In this document: one piece after another, positions 25,214-32,761 of the stretch
How the letters are laid out: every line of letters starts with the position of its first letter
How positions within the stretch are numbered: position 1 is the stretch's first letter
Assembly: GCF_014204815.1 (NCBI RefSeq)
Contig: NZ_JACHMC010000001.1
Location: 992,001-1,056,000 of the forward strand
Reading direction: 5' to 3'
Source of the DNA: Micrococcus flavus
GTDB taxonomy: Bacteria > Actinomycetota > Actinomycetes > Actinomycetales > Micrococcaceae
DNA: 64,000 nt
Made by a program: the position numbers and the translations under genes
Notes under the pieces: generated by a model
Databases searched by the model: none
Told to the model about the DNA's origin: nothing
What the model saw: the letters and a program-made list of their open reading frames with translations, nothing else

Positions 25214-27274
25214 GTGGCCCGGGTGCTGCTCGACACGCCCGTCCCGCACCTGGACCGCGAGTTCGACTACCTCGTCCCGCCCGCCCTCGACGCGCGGGCC
25301 GTGCCAGGCTCCCGCGTCACCGTGCGCTTCGGCGGGCGGGAGATGACCGGCTGGCTCGTGGCGCGCGTGGCGCAGCCGTCCACCGGCGCCCAGCTCACCG
25401 CGCTGTCCGCGGTGCCCACGGCGATCCCCCCGCTGACCGAGGAGGTCCTGGCGGCGGCACGGGCCGTGGCCGCGCGGCAGGCCGGCGTCGTCACGGACGT
25501 CCTGCGCTCCGCCGTGCCCGTGCGTGTGGCGGGTGTGGAGAGGGAGTTCCTCGCCGCCGCGGACACCGGACCCGTCACGGACCACCCGGTCTCCGAGGAC
25601 GCCGCCTCGGACACCCCCGGCGCCGCGACCGCGCGGACCGCGCCGACGGTGTGGGAGTCGCTCGAGGGCGGCACCGCGTTCGTGGCGTCGGCCGTGGCCG
25701 GCGACGCCGTCCGGGCCGCCGCCGTCGTCCCGTCCCGGCTGGGCGAGTGGGACGAGGCCGCGGCCCTGGCCTCCCTGGCCGGCGTGGTGGCGGACGCGGG
25801 CGGCGGCGTCCTGCTGCTGGTCCCGGACCACCGGGACCTGGACCGGCTCTCCGCCGCGCTCGCGGCGGAGCTCGGACCGGAGGGGTTCGTGCGGATCGGC
25901 TCGGAGGACGGGAACACCCCGCGCTACCGGGCCCACCTGTCCCTCGTGACGGGGCGGGTGCGCGTGGCCGCGGGCACGCGGGCCGCGGCCTGGGCGCCCG
26001 TGCCGGACCTGCGCCTGGTGGTCCTGTGGGACGACGCCGACGACGCCTACGCCGAGCCGCGCGCCCCGTACTTCCACGCCCGGGAGGCGGTGCTCGAGCG
26101 GGCCCGCCAGGAGGGGGCCGCGGTGCTGTGCGCAGGGCCGTCCCGCTCCGTGCCCGTGCAGCGGCTCGTCGAGTCCGGGTGGCTGCTGGAGATGTCCGCC
26201 CTGCGCCCGGCCCGGCGGGAGGCCGGCCCGCGCGTGGTGGCCTCCGCGGACTCGTGGGAGGCGGCCCGGGATCCCTTCGCCCGCCGTGCCCGGCTGCCGC
26301 ACGCGGCGTGGGAGGCGGCGCGCAGGGCGCTGACCGGGCCGGCTCCGGGCCCCGTGCTCGTGCAGGTGGCCCGGGCGGGCTTCATCCCCGCCGTGGTCTG
26401 CGACCGGTGCCGCACCCCCGCCCGGTGCCGGGCGTGCGCCGGGCCGCTGGCCTTCCGCGACCGCGCCGCGGCCGCCCGGGGCGAGCTTGCCTGCCGCTGG
26501 TGCGGCACCCGGGAGCGGGGCTTCCGCTGCACCGAGTGCGGCGCCGCGGGGGTGCGCGCCGGGGCGCGCGGCGTGGACCGCACCGCCGAGGAGCTGGGGC
26601 GGGCCTTCCCCCGGGTGCCGGTGCACTCCTCCTCGGCGGACCACCGGCTGGGCGCCGTGGGGGACGGGCCGGCGCTCGTGGTGGCCACGGTGGGCGCCGA
26701 GCCGCGCGCCGAGGGCGGCTACGCGGCGGCCCTGCTCCTGGACGGCGACGTCCAGCTGCAGCGGGAGGGACTGGACGTCCCCGCGCAGGTGCTCTCCCGC
26801 TGGCTGGCCGCGGCCGCGCTCGTGCGGCCGGCCCACCAGGGGGGCGTGGTGGTGGTCACCGCGGAGCACGAGGCGGTGGTGGGGGCCCTGGTCCGGCGCG
26901 ATCCGCAGGGTTTCGCCGGCCGGCTCCTGGCCGAGCGCCGCGAGCTGCGCCTGCCGCCGGCCTGGCGGATCGCCGAGGTCGTGGGGACGGCCGCCGCCGT
27001 GGCCGAGTACCTCGCGCTCGTGGAGGCCGCCCGTCGCGAGCGCCGTGCCGCCGCAGGCGACGCCGGCGTCCCGGCTCCGGCGCTGCCGCCCCTGCCGTGG
27101 ATCGGCCCCGTCCCGGACAGCGCGGACGAGACCCGCCACCGGGCACTGCTGCTGTTCCCGTACGCGGCCGCCGCGGAGACGGCCGTCGTGCTGCGGGCGG
27201 CCCGCGCCGCCGCGAGCGCCCGCCGGGAGCAGCCGCCGGTGCGCCTGCGCCTGGACCCGCCCGGCGTGCTCTGA
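25214..27274 (+). CDS. priA: primosomal protein N' (PriA-like, ATPase motifs lost)
   Basis: PriA-type replication restart protein, 686 residues from this start. The N-terminal DNA-binding domain has VLLDTPVPHLDREFDYLVP. The zinc-binding region near 398-440 carries paired cysteines (CDRCRTPARCRAC and CRWCGTRERGFRC). No Walker A (GxTGSGKT) and no DEEH box are visible where the helicase core should be (VLLLVPDHRDLDRLSAALA). Actinobacterial PriA proteins are known to lack them, so this is probably a non-helicase scaffold. The GTG at 25214 has only GGAGG six bases or more upstream. Gene-like codons continue in frame back to the metK stop without a usual start codon (see findings). It converges with the hydrolase gene, 21 bases away. 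Confidence 0.85.
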   Translation: MARVLLDTPVPHLDREFDYLVPPALDARAVPGSRVTVRFGGREMTGWLVARVAQPSTGAQLTALSAVPTAIPPLTEEVLAAARAVAARQAGVVTDVLRSAVPVRVAGVEREFLAAADTGPVTDHPVSEDAASDTPGAATARTAPTVWESLEGGTAFVASAVAGDAVRAAAVVPSRLGEWDEAAALASLAGVVADAGGGVLLLVPDHRDLDRLSAALAAELGPEGFVRIGSEDGNTPRYRAHLSLVTGRVRVAAGTRAAAWAPVPDLRLVVLWDDADDAYAEPRAPYFHAREAVLERARQEGAAVLCAGPSRSVPVQRLVESGWLLEMSALRPARREAGPRVVASADSWEAARDPFARRARLPHAAWEAARRALTGPAPGPVLVQVARAGFIPAVVCDRCRTPARCRACAGPLAFRDRAAAARGELACRWCGTRERGFRCTECGAAGVRAGARGVDRTAEELGRAFPRVPVHSSSADHRLGAVGDGPALVVATVGAEPRAEGGYAAALLLDGDVQLQREGLDVPAQVLSRWLAAAALVRPAHQGGVVVVTAEHEAVVGALVRRDPQGFAGRLLAERRELRLPPAWRIAEVVGTAAAVAEYLALVEAARRERRAAAGDAGVPAPALPPLPWIGPVPDSADETRHRALLLFPYAAAAETAVVLRAARAAASARREQPPVRLRLDPPGVL

Positions 27275-27295
27275 TCCGGCCGCCGTCGCTCCGGC

Positions 27296-28321
27296 TCAGG
27301 GGTCCGCTCGGGAGAGCCAGGTCCGGATCAGGGACGCGCATTCCGCCGGGCGCTCGTAGTGGAGGAGGTGGCCTACGCCGTCGAGCAGGTGGAGCACCGG
27401 AGACCCCCCGGCGAGCCGGATGTGCTCGGCCAGGGCGTGCTGGGCCGCGGGCGAGCCCATCGGGTCCTGGACGCCGCCGATCAGGAGGACGGGCAGGTCG
27501 AGGTGCGCGGCGGCGTCGAGCACGCTCCCCCTGCTCGAGCCGCGGTACGCCTCGGAGAGCATGCGCGCGGACGCGAAGGAGGAGAAGTGCCGCCGGTGCT
27601 GGTCGTGGGTGTACGCGAGCACGGCACGGTCCCGGGTCTGCGTCATGGCCGCCGTCGTGGCCCAGACGATCGGCGGCGCCCCCAGCAGCGCCCGCCCGGC
27701 ACGCTCCGGCAGGCGGGCCGCCGCCTCGTACCAGGCCTGCGCGGCGGCCGAGAGCAGCCGCGCGGAGCGAGACCCCGAGGCGTCGAGCGCGGGCTCGGCG
27801 ATGGGGTTGAGCAGGACGAGGGCGTCGGCGAGCGGGCCGCCCGCGGCCCGGGCGTCCGCCACCGCTCGTGCGGCCACCACGGACCCGTAGGAGTGGCCCA
27901 CGAGGACGGCCGTTCCCGTCGGACGCGCCGCGGCCAGGACCTGGCGCAGAGCGTCGGCGTGGTGGGCCACCGAGTGCGCGGCGTGCGGGAAGGCGGGGGA
28001 GGCGCCGAACCCCGGCAGCTCCACCGAGAGCACGGCACGCTCGGGCAGACAGTCCGCCAGCAGCGCCAGACCGTGATGGTCGCCCCGGAACCCGTGGACG
28101 AACACGAGGTCCGGGGAGGGCTGCCCGGCGCGGGAGGCCACGGGCCCGTACGACCACACGGCGAGGGCCGTGCGCGCCCCGGACGAAGGGTCGGCGATCG
28201 TCACGTCCCGCCGCACAGGGACGCGCGCCGGCTGCCCCGTCAGCACGCGCGTGTCCCGGGGCGGGGCGGGCGGGCGCAGCAGGTCGCGCAGACGGACACG
28301 GTCCACGGGGCGCGGCGTCAT
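27296..28321 (-). CDS. alpha/beta hydrolase
   Basis: 341 residues. Oxyanion-hole FVHGFRGDHHG, nucleophile in VLVGHSYGSV, acid in LLIGGVQDPMG and catalytic histidine in DGVGHLLHYE form a full alpha/beta hydrolase triad. A lid region of about 70 residues follows the nucleophile strand. Substrate unknown. The ATG at 28321 is chosen because GAGGAGGGA lies about 12 bases upstream; an in-frame GTG two codons earlier is possible. The reading frame stays open upstream into the neighbouring insertion element, so a readthrough fusion is possible on paper. A TAGGCT box on the minus strand at 28391-28386 fits its promoter. Confidence 0.85.
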   Translation of the reverse strand: MTPRPVDRVRLRDLLRPPAPPRDTRVLTGQPARVPVRRDVTIADPSSGARTALAVWSYGPVASRAGQPSPDLVFVHGFRGDHHGLALLADCLPERAVLSVELPGFGASPAFPHAAHSVAHHADALRQVLAAARPTGTAVLVGHSYGSVVAARAVADARAAGGPLADALVLLNPIAEPALDASGSRSARLLSAAAQAWYEAAARLPERAGRALLGAPPIVWATTAAMTQTRDRAVLAYTHDQHRRHFSSFASARMLSEAYRGSSRGSVLDAAAHLDLPVLLIGGVQDPMGSPAAQHALAEHIRLAGGSPVLHLLDGVGHLLHYERPAECASLIRTWLSRADP

Positions 28322-28385
28322 CCTCACGGGCGGTCCCTCCTCGGCCTCCGGCGACACGGCCACCGCCCGAGCGGGGCCGCTCACG

Positions 28386-28391
28386 AGCCTA
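28386..28391 (-). promoter_or_regulatory. -10 box of the hydrolase gene beside the IS end
   Basis: TAGGCT on the minus strand lies 65 bases before the hydrolase ATG and 12 bases outside the IS terminal repeat. Its -35 position would fall inside or at the edge of the IS end. Confidence 0.5.
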
Positions 28392-28403
28392 GTCCGGCAG
28401 CAC

Positions 28404-28428
28404 GGGACTGATGCGCCCATAGGTGACA
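28404..28428. repeat. IS terminal inverted repeat (3' end of element)
   Basis: GGGACTGATGC, then five variable bases, then TAGGTGACA. It pairs with 29665-29689. Confidence 0.85.
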
Positions 28429-28435
28429 GTCGTCT

Positions 28436-29331
28436 TCCCGCCGCGTCTGCGGGCGTGTGGTCCATGATCAACTCGTACTCGACCGGCGTCAATCGGCCCA
28501 GGCGGGCCTGTCTGCGGCGGCGGTGGTAGGTCCGCTCGATCCAGGTGATGATCCCGGTCCGCAGCTCGTCCCGGGTGTCCCAGTCGCGTCGGTCCAGCAC
28601 GTTCTTCTGCAGCAACGCGAAGAAGGACTCCATAGCCGCGTTGTCCCCGGCTGAGCCGACTTGGCCCATCGAGCCGATCAGCCCGTGGACGGTCAGGGCG
28701 TCCTGGAAGGCGGTCAATCGGAATTGCGAGCCGCGGTCCGAGTGCACGATGCACCCGGCCACCGCGTCGGTGCCTCCGCGGCGGGCCACGGCCTGCTCGA
28801 GGGCGTTCACGGCCAACGAGGCCTGCATCCGGCCGGTCATGGAGTACCCCACGATCCGTCCGGCGTCGAGATCCTTGATCGCGCTTCAGGTAGAGCTTGC
28901 CCTCACTGGTGGGGTGTTCGGTGATGTCGGTCAGCCAGAGCCTGTTCGGTGCTTCTGCGGCGAACTGACGGCGGACGTGGTCATCATGCACGGGCGGGCC
29001 TGGGCGGGCCTGGGCGGGTCCCGTTCTTGCCCCGCCTGGTCCCGAACGCGCTGTGCCACCCGTTCTGGTGGCAGAGCCGCCAGGCGGTACGGGCCGCCAT
29101 CGGAGCGCCAGCATTCTCGGCCTCGTCCCGCAGCAGCCGGTACCCGAACTCCGGGTCGTTCAGGTGGGCGTCGTGCAGGGCGTTGGCACGGTGAGCGGCC
29201 TCCAGTTCAGCCTCAGTCACCGGGTTCTGGAGCCAGCGGTAGTAGGGCTGGCGGGCGAGCTTGAGGACCCGCAAGGACACCGCGACCGGGATCTGGTCGG
29301 CGGCGAGCTCGGACACGAGCGGGTACATCAT
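28436..29331 (-). pseudogene. IS3-family transposase OrfB (frameshifted, integrase core)
   Basis: Retroviral-integrase-like DDE transposase, now in three frames. Segment 1 (29331 down to about 29000) holds MMYPLVSELAADQIPVAVS and the HTH_21-like region. Segment 2 (about 29000-28885) has NRLWLTDITEHPTSEGKLYL with the first catalytic Asp. Segment 3 (about 28880-28436) has CIVHSDRGSQF with the second Asp and DNAAMESFFALLQKNV with the Glu. The first break is a 10-base tandem duplication of GGGCGGGCCT at 28992-29011; the second is one extra base near 28889-28893. All three catalytic residues survive, so decay is recent. The final frame has no stop near the IS end: after HTPADAA the codon is GGA, possibly mutated from TGA. 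Confidence 0.88.
28992..29018. repeat. 10-base tandem duplication breaking orfB
   Basis: GGGCGGGCCT occurs twice in a row and is followed by GGGCGGG. Removing one copy restores the OrfB frame exactly (GTRPGPP joined to VHDDHVRR). Confidence 0.85.
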
Positions 29332-29621
29332 TTTTTCGGCAGGCTCGCCTGAGACAAGTACGCCGCGGCGCGGCGTAGGACTTCGTTCTCCTGCTCCAGC
29401 AACCGGATCCTGCGGCGGGCTGCGCGGAGTTCTTCGGCCTCGGCCTTCGTGGTGCCGGGGGTGTTCCCGGCCTCGATCTCGGCCTGACGCATCCAGTTCG
29501 TCAGGCACGAGAAGCTGATCCCGAAGTCCTTCGCGATCTGCTTCAAGTGGGTGCCGGGCTCACGGTTCTGCGCGACCCGGACGACGTCCTCGCGGAACTC
29601 TTGGGAGTAGGGGGCGGGCAT
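29328..29621 (-). CDS. IS3-family transposase OrfA
   Basis: 97 residues. The helix-turn-helix lies in the first 60 residues (HLKQIAKDFGISFSCLTNWM), followed by a leucine-zipper-like coiled coil (LRAARRRIRLLEQENEVLRR). It binds the element's ends and, when fused to OrfB by -1 frameshifting, makes the active transposase. The ATG at 29621 has GGAAGGA eight bases upstream. The gene ends at an A6 run (29331-29336 on the plus strand as T6) overlapping the orfB ATG, the standard IS3 frameshift window. This ORF itself looks intact. Confidence 0.9.
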   Translation of the reverse strand: MPAPYSQEFREDVVRVAQNREPGTHLKQIAKDFGISFSCLTNWMRQAEIEAGNTPGTTKAEAEELRAARRRIRLLEQENEVLRRAAAYLSQASLPKK

Positions 29622-29664
29622 GGTGCACATCCTTCCCTGTGGTGTGGGAACACCACAGATTGTA

Positions 29665-29689
29665 TGTCACCTACACGTGCATCAGTCCC
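29665..29689. repeat. IS terminal inverted repeat (5' end of element)
   Basis: Reverse complement begins GGGACTGATGC and ends TAGGTGACA. A run of nine C bases (29687-29695) starts in its last three bases and runs on into the flank. Confidence 0.85.
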
Positions 29690-29733
29690 CCCCCCTCTGG
29701 AACACCCGGCGCCGCACCTTCCGGCACCCGCCT

Positions 29734-29775
29734 ATGCAGGATTTCGTGCACCACCGCCCCTCAAAGTCTCAGTAG
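29734..29775 (+). CDS. possible 13-residue leader peptide upstream of the ABC-F gene
   Basis: ATG to TAG encodes MQDFVHHRPSKSQ, 123 bases before the ABC-F start. Genes for ribosome-protecting ABC-F proteins are often induced by stalling on a short leader ORF. No clear Shine-Dalgarno is present and no mutually exclusive hairpins were worked out, so this is only a candidate. Confidence 0.2.
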   Translation: MQDFVHHRPSKSQ

Positions 29776-29898
29776 GACGACAGCCCATCGTGTTACGGTC
29801 AAGCTATGCGTTCTTGATCCTTCGCCGTCCCGCGCCCGAGGCCACCGCCCGGCGGGAGCCCGCTTGGCGTGATAACAGCCCGCGCATTGAGGATCCCC

Positions 29899-31647
29899 AT
29901 GACCGCGCCCACATCCCTCACCTCCGCACACCTGCGTGTGGACGGCGTCTCCCTGTCCTACGGCGACCGCCGGGTGCTCACCGACGTCTCCTTCACAGTC
30001 CCCGTCACCGGTCCCGTTGGCCTGATCGGGGAGAACGGTTCCGGCAAATCCTCTCTGCTGCGAGTGATCGCCGGGGTGATCGAGCCCGACGCCGGCACCA
30101 TCATCGCAACCGCACCCGGCGGACCAGCCCGCATCGGCTTGCTCCATCAGGAACCGCCGTTCCGCCCCGAAGCCACCGTCTCCGACGCACTCGAGGAGGC
30201 GATCGCTCCTGTCCGCCGCGCAGCAGGCGCCGTCGACCGCGCCGCAGCCGCCCTTGCAGACACCCCCGACGAGGCGTTCCTCGCTGATGCCTACGTCCAC
30301 ACCCTGGAGACCGCCGAGCGCCTCCAAGCATGGGAAGTGGACTCCCGTGTGGAGGCGATGCTCCACGGGCTGGGCCTGGCCGCCATCCCGCGCGACCGCC
30401 CCACGGGGGATCTTTCGGGCGGGCAGCGCTCCCGCCTGGCGCTGGCCTGGCTGTTGCTGTCCCGGCCAGATGTTCTTCTGCTGGACGAACCGACCAACCA
30501 TCTTGACGACGTCGCCACCGCCCACCTCCGCGGGGTGCTCGCAGAGTGGCGTGACCCCGTGCTGTTGGCCAGCCACGACCGCGCCTTCCTCGACGAAACC
30601 GTCGTGTCCCTTCTCGATCTCGACCCCTCGCCCGCCCCCCACGCGGTGACCTCGTCGCTGGTCGGCGACGGCACGGGCACGGGCATCGGGGTGACGCGCT
30701 TCTCCGGCACCTACATGGCCTACCTGCACTCCCAGCTCGACGCCCGCGACCGTTGGGAGCGGCAGTACCGAGACGAGCAGGAGGAACTCAGGCGACTCAG
30801 CGCACAGGTCGAACGCGACCAGACCGTCGGCAACCCCTCGCGCGGCGCCCCCAGCGAAGTCCGCACGGCCCGCAAGTTCTACGCGGATCGCAATGCCAAG
30901 GTTGTCTCGCGCCGGGTGAACGACGCCCGCGGCCGGCTGAAGGCGCTCAAGGACGCCCAGATCCGAAAGCCCCCAAGACAACTCCGCTTCGCCGGGCTGG
31001 CCGCGGCCTCCGACACCGGCCCCAACCGCCAGAACGAGACGACCCCGCCAGCGCAGGGGTACCTCACTGCGATCGAGGTCGGCCTCACCGGACGCTTGGC
31101 CCCGACATCGATCACCGTGGGCCCGGGAGAGAAGTGGCTCGTGACGGGACCCAATGGCTCCGGCAAGTCCACGCTGCTCGCGCTGCTCAACCGGTCCTGC
31201 ACCCCTGACACCGGAACCGTCACCCGGCCACGCGGCCTACGCATCGGACTGCTCACCCAGGAAGTCGTCCTGCCCGACCCGGAGGAACGAGGTCGCGGAC
31301 GCACGGTGCGGCAGACCTACCAAGACCTGGCCGGCCAGGAGCTGGCCGCCCGGGTTCCGCTGTCCACGTTCGAGCTGATCGAACCTCGGGACGAAGGCCG
31401 CCCCGTGGACGTGCTCAGTGTCGGCCAGCGACGCCGCCTCGCCCTGGCTGCGCTGTTGGCGGACCCTCCCGACGTATTGCTGCTCGACGAACCCACTAAC
31501 CACCTGTCCCTCATGCTGGCGACCCAGCTGGAGGTGATGATCCCCAACTACCCCGGCGGCGTTGTCGTCGCCTCGCACGACCGGTGGCTGCGCCGCGGGT
31601 GGCGCGGCCACGTGCTCGAGCTCGACGATCCGCCAACCGATGCATGA
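29899..31647 (+). CDS. ABC-F family ATPase, antibiotic-resistance (ribosome protection) type
   Basis: 582 residues with two ABC domains and no membrane segments. Walker A1 GENGSGKSSLL near residue 44, signature LSGGQRSRLALAW near 172, Walker B LLLDEPTNHLDD near 194. A charged interdomain linker (WERQYRDEQEELRRLSAQVE, about 290-310) is the part that reaches the peptidyl-transferase centre in ribosome-protection proteins. Walker A2 GPNGSGKSTLL near 417, second signature LSVGQRRRLALAA near 506, and LLLDEPTNHLSLML. NHLS in place of NHLD in the second half is a trait of actinobacterial resistance-type ABC-Fs as I recall them. The ATG at 29899 has GAGG six bases upstream. Third-codon GC looks lower than in neighbours, which suggests transfer. 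Drug class cannot be told from sequence alone. Confidence 0.85.
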   Translation: MTAPTSLTSAHLRVDGVSLSYGDRRVLTDVSFTVPVTGPVGLIGENGSGKSSLLRVIAGVIEPDAGTIIATAPGGPARIGLLHQEPPFRPEATVSDALEEAIAPVRRAAGAVDRAAAALADTPDEAFLADAYVHTLETAERLQAWEVDSRVEAMLHGLGLAAIPRDRPTGDLSGGQRSRLALAWLLLSRPDVLLLDEPTNHLDDVATAHLRGVLAEWRDPVLLASHDRAFLDETVVSLLDLDPSPAPHAVTSSLVGDGTGTGIGVTRFSGTYMAYLHSQLDARDRWERQYRDEQEELRRLSAQVERDQTVGNPSRGAPSEVRTARKFYADRNAKVVSRRVNDARGRLKALKDAQIRKPPRQLRFAGLAAASDTGPNRQNETTPPAQGYLTAIEVGLTGRLAPTSITVGPGEKWLVTGPNGSGKSTLLALLNRSCTPDTGTVTRPRGLRIGLLTQEVVLPDPEERGRGRTVRQTYQDLAGQELAARVPLSTFELIEPRDEGRPVDVLSVGQRRRLALAALLADPPDVLLLDEPTNHLSLMLATQLEVMIPNYPGGVVVASHDRWLRRGWRGHVLELDDPPTDA

Positions 31648-31702
31648 ACCGTTCGCTGGCGGCGCCCCGCCCCACCGACATCACATGAAGGAGACCCCGC
31701 CC

Positions 31703-32488
31703 ATGAACACCCTCCACGGTCGTACCGCACTCGTGACCGGTGTCAGCCGTCGCCAAGGCATCGGTTTCGCCGTCGCCCGCAGGCTCGCCCGCGCTGGAGC
31801 GAGTCTGCGGCTCACCCACTACTCTGCCCACGATGCCCAGCAGCCGTGGGGTGCCGACCACATCGATGCCGTGATCGCAGAGCTGCGCCCGGATCTGCAC
31901 CCCGGCGCGAGCCTGGAGCACACCGAGGCCAACTTCGGCGATCCCAAGGAGCCTGCCCGAGTGATGGACTGGGCCGGGCCGGTAGAGATCCTCGTGGCGA
32001 ACCACGCACGGTCCGGGGGAGACGGAACCCTCGCTCAGATCACCCCCCAGATGCTCGAGGCGCACTGGCGGGTCGACGCGCAGTCGGTCATCCTCCTCAC
32101 CCAGCACTTCGCGCACCGCTTCGCGGGGGGACCAGGCCGTGTCGTGTGGATGAGCTCCGGTCAGGCGGAGGGACCCATGCCCGGAGAGGTCGCGTACGCC
32201 GGGGCCAAGGCCATGCTGGCCGGGCTCGTCCGAACCGTGGCAGATGAGCTGGTGGATCAAGGAATCCTGCTCAACGCCGTCAACCCAGGACCCGTGAACA
32301 CCGGCTACCTGGACGAGGCCACCACCTACCGCCCCGAGCAGCTCGACGCGATTCGCGCAGCCTTCCCCTTGGGCCGATTCGGGGAGCCCGACGACCCCGC
32401 CCGCCTGATCGAGTTCCTCGTCTCCGACGCGGGCGCCTGGGTAGTGGGACAGACCATCGCGTCAGAAGGAGGCTTCAGACGCTGGTGA
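31703..32488 (+). CDS. short-chain dehydrogenase/reductase (FabG-like)
   Basis: 261 residues, a classical SDR. The nucleotide-binding motif is TALVTGVSRRQGIGFAVA, a variant of TGxxxGxG with two extra residues. NAG is replaced by NHA in LVANHARSGGD. Catalytic Ser in VWMSSGQAEG and the YAGAK pair are present, as is NPGPVNTGY. The two-residue expansion of the glycine motif is typical of the 3-oxoacyl-ACP-reductase-like subgroup that uses TGVSRRxGIG. The ATG at 31703 has AAGGAGA nine bases upstream. It follows the ABC-F gene by 55 bases on the same strand, so the two may be one transcript. Substrate unknown. Confidence 0.85.
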   Translation: MNTLHGRTALVTGVSRRQGIGFAVARRLARAGASLRLTHYSAHDAQQPWGADHIDAVIAELRPDLHPGASLEHTEANFGDPKEPARVMDWAGPVEILVANHARSGGDGTLAQITPQMLEAHWRVDAQSVILLTQHFAHRFAGGPGRVVWMSSGQAEGPMPGEVAYAGAKAMLAGLVRTVADELVDQGILLNAVNPGPVNTGYLDEATTYRPEQLDAIRAAFPLGRFGEPDDPARLIEFLVSDAGAWVVGQTIASEGGFRRW

Positions 32489-32761
32489 ACATCGTCGGAA
32501 GCCTGATGTGCCGTCAACCCGCATGAACGGCTTTCAGAATCGAATGACGGGGCGCGTTGCCGACTGCCGACGCCACATGGAGCACCCGCTGTGAAGTCCC
32601 AAACTTCTCGGGCCCTGCCTTTCATGCCGTTCTTCGAAGAGTTCGGCACGAGTTAGGCGCCGTCATCGGTGAACCTCGACGACAGGTGATCCGCTCCTGG
32701 GCGACGCGTGCACGTTCGTCAGCAGTCGGTGTGCCACGCTGACGCCATGCGTCGGCGCCCC
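32489..32761. other. intergenic region, no gene seen
   Basis: About 270 bases between the dehydrogenase and the chimeric gene. No coding frame looks real. It contains an imperfect hairpin around 32621-32650 (TGCCGTTCTTC against GAAGAGTTCGGCA). Base use is less GC-rich than in the core genome. Confidence 0.5.

Larger units (their letters stand above)
28404..29689 (-). mobile_element. IS3-family insertion sequence, decayed
   Basis: About 1,286 bases bounded by 25-base imperfect inverted repeats: 28404-28428 and the reverse complement of 29665-29689. Both begin GGGACTGATGC and end TAGGTGACA, with 21 of 25 bases the same. Transcription runs on the minus strand with the usual orfA/orfB pair and an A6 slippery site at their junction. 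Three- or four-base direct repeats are not seen at the two ends (GCAC on one side, CCCC on the other), so the flanks have probably been rearranged or one end lies slightly differently. orfB is broken by two frameshifts. Subgroup not assigned. Confidence 0.88.

Noticed and set aside
22535-27139. 1,534-codon open frame antisense to coaBC-metK-priA
   Set aside because: Shadow of three well-identified genes, with no domain or start site.
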